A stretch of DNA of 6,292 bases from Candidatus Woesebacteria bacterium (GTDB taxonomy: Bacteria > Patescibacteriota > Microgenomatia > UBA8517). The position numbers and the translations under genes were made by a program. Positions 5,087 to 6,292 of this stretch are shown here, in pieces. The notes under the pieces are model-generated. The model made no database searches and was not told where the DNA came from. It was given only the letters and a program-made list of their open reading frames with translations. How positions within the stretch are numbered: the stretch's first letter is position 1; every line of letters starts with the position of its first letter. The stretch lies in NCBI GenBank assembly GCA_026394855.1, contig JAPLZT010000027.1, positions 1-6,292 of the forward strand. Reading direction: 5' to 3'.

Positions 5087-5739
5087 GAAAACAAAGTAAT
5101 TTATCAAGCGACGAAGTAAGAAAAAAGATTCTTGAATTACTTGATTTAAGGAGAAAAAAAGCGAGGAGTTTGCTCAGCATTCAGCAGACTATTACAGATA
5201 TTAAAAAGGGATTAAGAGAATATAATATTTCGCAAAGCGAGGTAGTTACAAACCTGGATTATCTCGTACAAAATGGGTGGGTGAAGGAGGAAAAAGAGAG
5301 TCGTACTTTCAAGAGTCCTAGAGGTTTTGAGTTTCCGTCCGAAACCAGAAAATATAGGTTATCCGATGTAGGAATTAAGTATATTGAAGGTGGATCCACT
5401 TTTGATACATCTAACTCTTTTAATGGAATAAATATAACGAATATGGGTGGCATAACAGTTGTTGGCAATAGCAATATTGTTCAGAACGAATACTTAGATA
5501 TCTTTAGAGTTTTAGATCAGCTTGAAAATGAAGTTAAGTTGACAGATAAAATCGATGATCAAAAGAAATTATCGACAATCTCAGATATTCGAGCAATTAA
5601 AAGTCAATTATCCAAGCCAATTCCGGATGTAAACATCGTCAAGGCTGCTATCGCCGGAATTTCCTTTTTAGGTTCCATTGATGGAATAATCAGCTTGTAT
5701 CAAAAAGTGGAACCCCTACTTAAAAGTTTAATCCACTAA
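5083..5739 (+). CDS. Winged-helix accessory protein between hsdM and hsdS
   Basis: I do not recognise a named family for this 218-residue cytoplasmic protein. Residues 8-103 read as a winged-helix DNA-binding domain: three helices (about 10-22, 30-45 and 51-65), then NGWVKEE and a wing ending in KYRLSDVGIKYIEGG, a common ending for PadR/MarR-like folds. Residues 105-136 are a Gly/Asn/Thr-rich strand region (GINITNMGGITVVGNSN), the type of Asn/Gly linker I associate with bacterial conflict-system proteins. Residues 137-218 are helical: LENEVKL, a Lys/Asp-rich turn, SQLSKPIPDVN, then a hydrophobic helix pair. This resembles C-terminal helical modules seen in abortive-infection proteins, from memory only. 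The ATG overlaps the hsdM stop by 4 nt, implying translational coupling and equal expression. It could be a transcriptional controller of the R-M operon or part of a linked defence module. Confidence 0.8.
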   Translation: MRKQSNLSSDEVRKKILELLDLRRKKARSLLSIQQTITDIKKGLREYNISQSEVVTNLDYLVQNGWVKEEKESRTFKSPRGFEFPSETRKYRLSDVGIKYIEGGSTFDTSNSFNGINITNMGGITVVGNSNIVQNEYLDIFRVLDQLENEVKLTDKIDDQKKLSTISDIRAIKSQLSKPIPDVNIVKAAIAGISFLGSIDGIISLYQKVEPLLKSLIH

Positions 5740-5756
5740 TATGCAAAACCAAATTC
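5737..5756 (+). repeat. Direct repeat copy 1 at the membrane-protein start
   Basis: TAATATGCAAAACCAAATTC includes the stop codon of the winged-helix gene, a single T and the first 16 nt of the membrane-protein gene. It matches 6086-6105 at 19 of 20 positions, 349 bp downstream. Confidence 0.75.
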
Positions 5757-6088
5757 AGACATATTTGATAAGTTGTGAGCTGTTGAGTAAAATACCGAGT
5801 TTAGTTTTGACGATCCTGTCTGTTGGGTTTATTATATTTTCCTATTTCTACGTGAGCAATATTTTTAGAAAAACCAACAAAATAGAGGAAAACATATTTA
5901 TTGTTAAAAATTGGCTTGATAATTTGGAGTATATAGTTTTGATGCAAAGAGGCCTGGTTTCCCAATCAGTTATAGACGGGGTTACAAAAAGAGATAGTAA
6001 GCCATTAGAGGCAGAATTAGAAACACTCAAAATGGAAAGACAATTTTTGTTAGAAAGAGTACCGCTTTTGGGGGTTCTTAAAAAATAA
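5741..6088 (+). CDS. Small single-pass membrane protein in the R-M operon
   Basis: This is a 115-residue protein of unknown family. One strongly hydrophobic segment at residues 18-41 (containing LVLTILSVGFIIFSYFYV) is followed by basic residues (R43, K44, K47). By the positive-inside rule the C-terminal 75 residues should be cytoplasmic. That region is largely helical, with two coiled-coil-like stretches (about 45-65 and 88-106, LEAELETLKMERQFLLER). There are no catalytic motifs. It starts one nucleotide after the upstream stop (TAATATG) and ends in the same way before hsdS, with no Shine-Dalgarno, so it is translated by coupling. Its first codons (MQNQI) copy those of HsdS. A membrane protein is not a normal type I R-M component. 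It may be a membrane anchor or a small effector, but nothing in the sequence proves either. Confidence 0.75.
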   Translation: MQNQIQTYLISCELLSKIPSLVLTILSVGFIIFSYFYVSNIFRKTNKIEENIFIVKNWLDNLEYIVLMQRGLVSQSVIDGVTKRDSKPLEAELETLKMERQFLLERVPLLGVLKK

Positions 6089-6105
6089 TATGCAAAATCA
6101 AATTC
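6086..6105 (+). repeat. Direct repeat copy 2 at the hsdS start
   Basis: TAATATGCAAAATCAAATTC spans the stop of the membrane-protein gene and the first 16 nt of hsdS, and is identical to 5737-5756 except for C/T at the ninth base of the gene. MQNQIPENW is a normal HsdS opening, so this copy is likely the original. Confidence 0.75.
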
Positions 6106-6292
6106 CGGAAAATTGGCAAAAAGTAAAACTAGGGGAATACGCTGGTGTTCTTGGAGGATTTGCTTTCAGTAGTAAAACATTTAATACTCAAGGAAAAGGA
6201 ACTCCTGTTTTAAAAATTAAAAACCTCCTGGACAATGGTGTGGTAAATGTTGATGAAACTGAATACGTAGATTTAGATAAAGTTAATAAGGA
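6090..6292 (+). CDS. hsdS: Type I R-M specificity subunit HsdS, 3'-truncated by the window
   Basis: HsdS supplies the two target-recognition domains that read the bipartite DNA site for the HsdM/HsdR complex. Only the first 67 codons are inside the window. They show the standard start of the first recognition domain: IPENWQKVKLGEYAGVLGG (residues 5-23), a Phe/Ser/Lys segment where many HsdS have GFAFSSKxF, then GTPVLKIKNL (37-46), the beta-strand motif found in nearly all HsdS N-terminal domains. The ATG lies one nucleotide after the preceding stop with no ribosome binding site. The target sequence cannot be deduced. hsdR is expected outside the window. Confidence 0.88.
   Translation, partial: MQNQIPENWQKVKLGEYAGVLGGFAFSSKTFNTQGKGTPVLKIKNLLDNGVVNVDETEYVDLDKVNK

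Overview
The window is AT-rich DNA from a bacterium using the standard stop codons; TGA ends several genes, so recoded TGA lineages are excluded. Small single-domain proteins, a GNAT/MFS/Nudix mix, AT-richness and a lack of Shine-Dalgarno sequences suggest a Candidatus Patescibacteria (CPR) genome, perhaps Microgenomates-like. That placement is inference from style, not from a marker gene.

Layout. (1) 3-245: small Cys-containing hypothetical protein, open to the left edge. (2) 275-778 (-): Nudix hydrolase, divergent from (3) 845-2011 (+): MFS transporter; their -10 boxes face away from each other across about 42 bp. (4) 2039-2248 and 2353-2589 (+): two small unknown proteins, the second a coiled coil, each with its own promoter. 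(5) 2660-3172 (-): a GNAT acetyltransferase gene broken in the middle. Both ends are still readable and in the same frame, but the acetyl-CoA-binding segment has been replaced by about 95 bp of hairpin-rich sequence that looks like an IS200/IS605-type end or a MITE. (6) 3296-6292 (+): a type I restriction-modification operon, cut by the right edge. It comprises hsdM with an extra N-terminal winged-helix domain, a 218-aa winged-helix protein, a 115-aa single-pass membrane protein, and the start of hsdS. No hsdR is in the window.

Two features stand out. First, six genes carry a -10 hexamer only 6-8 nt before the ATG and no ribosome binding site, so transcription should start at or next to the A of the start codon (leaderless mRNA). 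Downstream operon genes instead use ATGA or TAATATG stop/start junctions. This also corrects two starts: the longer TTG/GTG versions of the Nudix and MFS proteins are translations of their own TATAAT boxes. Second, the R-M operon holds two unrecognised accessory genes between hsdM and hsdS. The membrane-protein gene is bracketed by a 20-nt near-identical direct repeat covering each stop/start junction, which suggests insertion as a cassette at the hsdS start.

How the genes work together: HsdM and HsdS would form the sequence-specific adenine methyltransferase, needing an HsdR from outside the window for cleavage. The accessory pair may regulate it or act as a linked defence module; this is inference.
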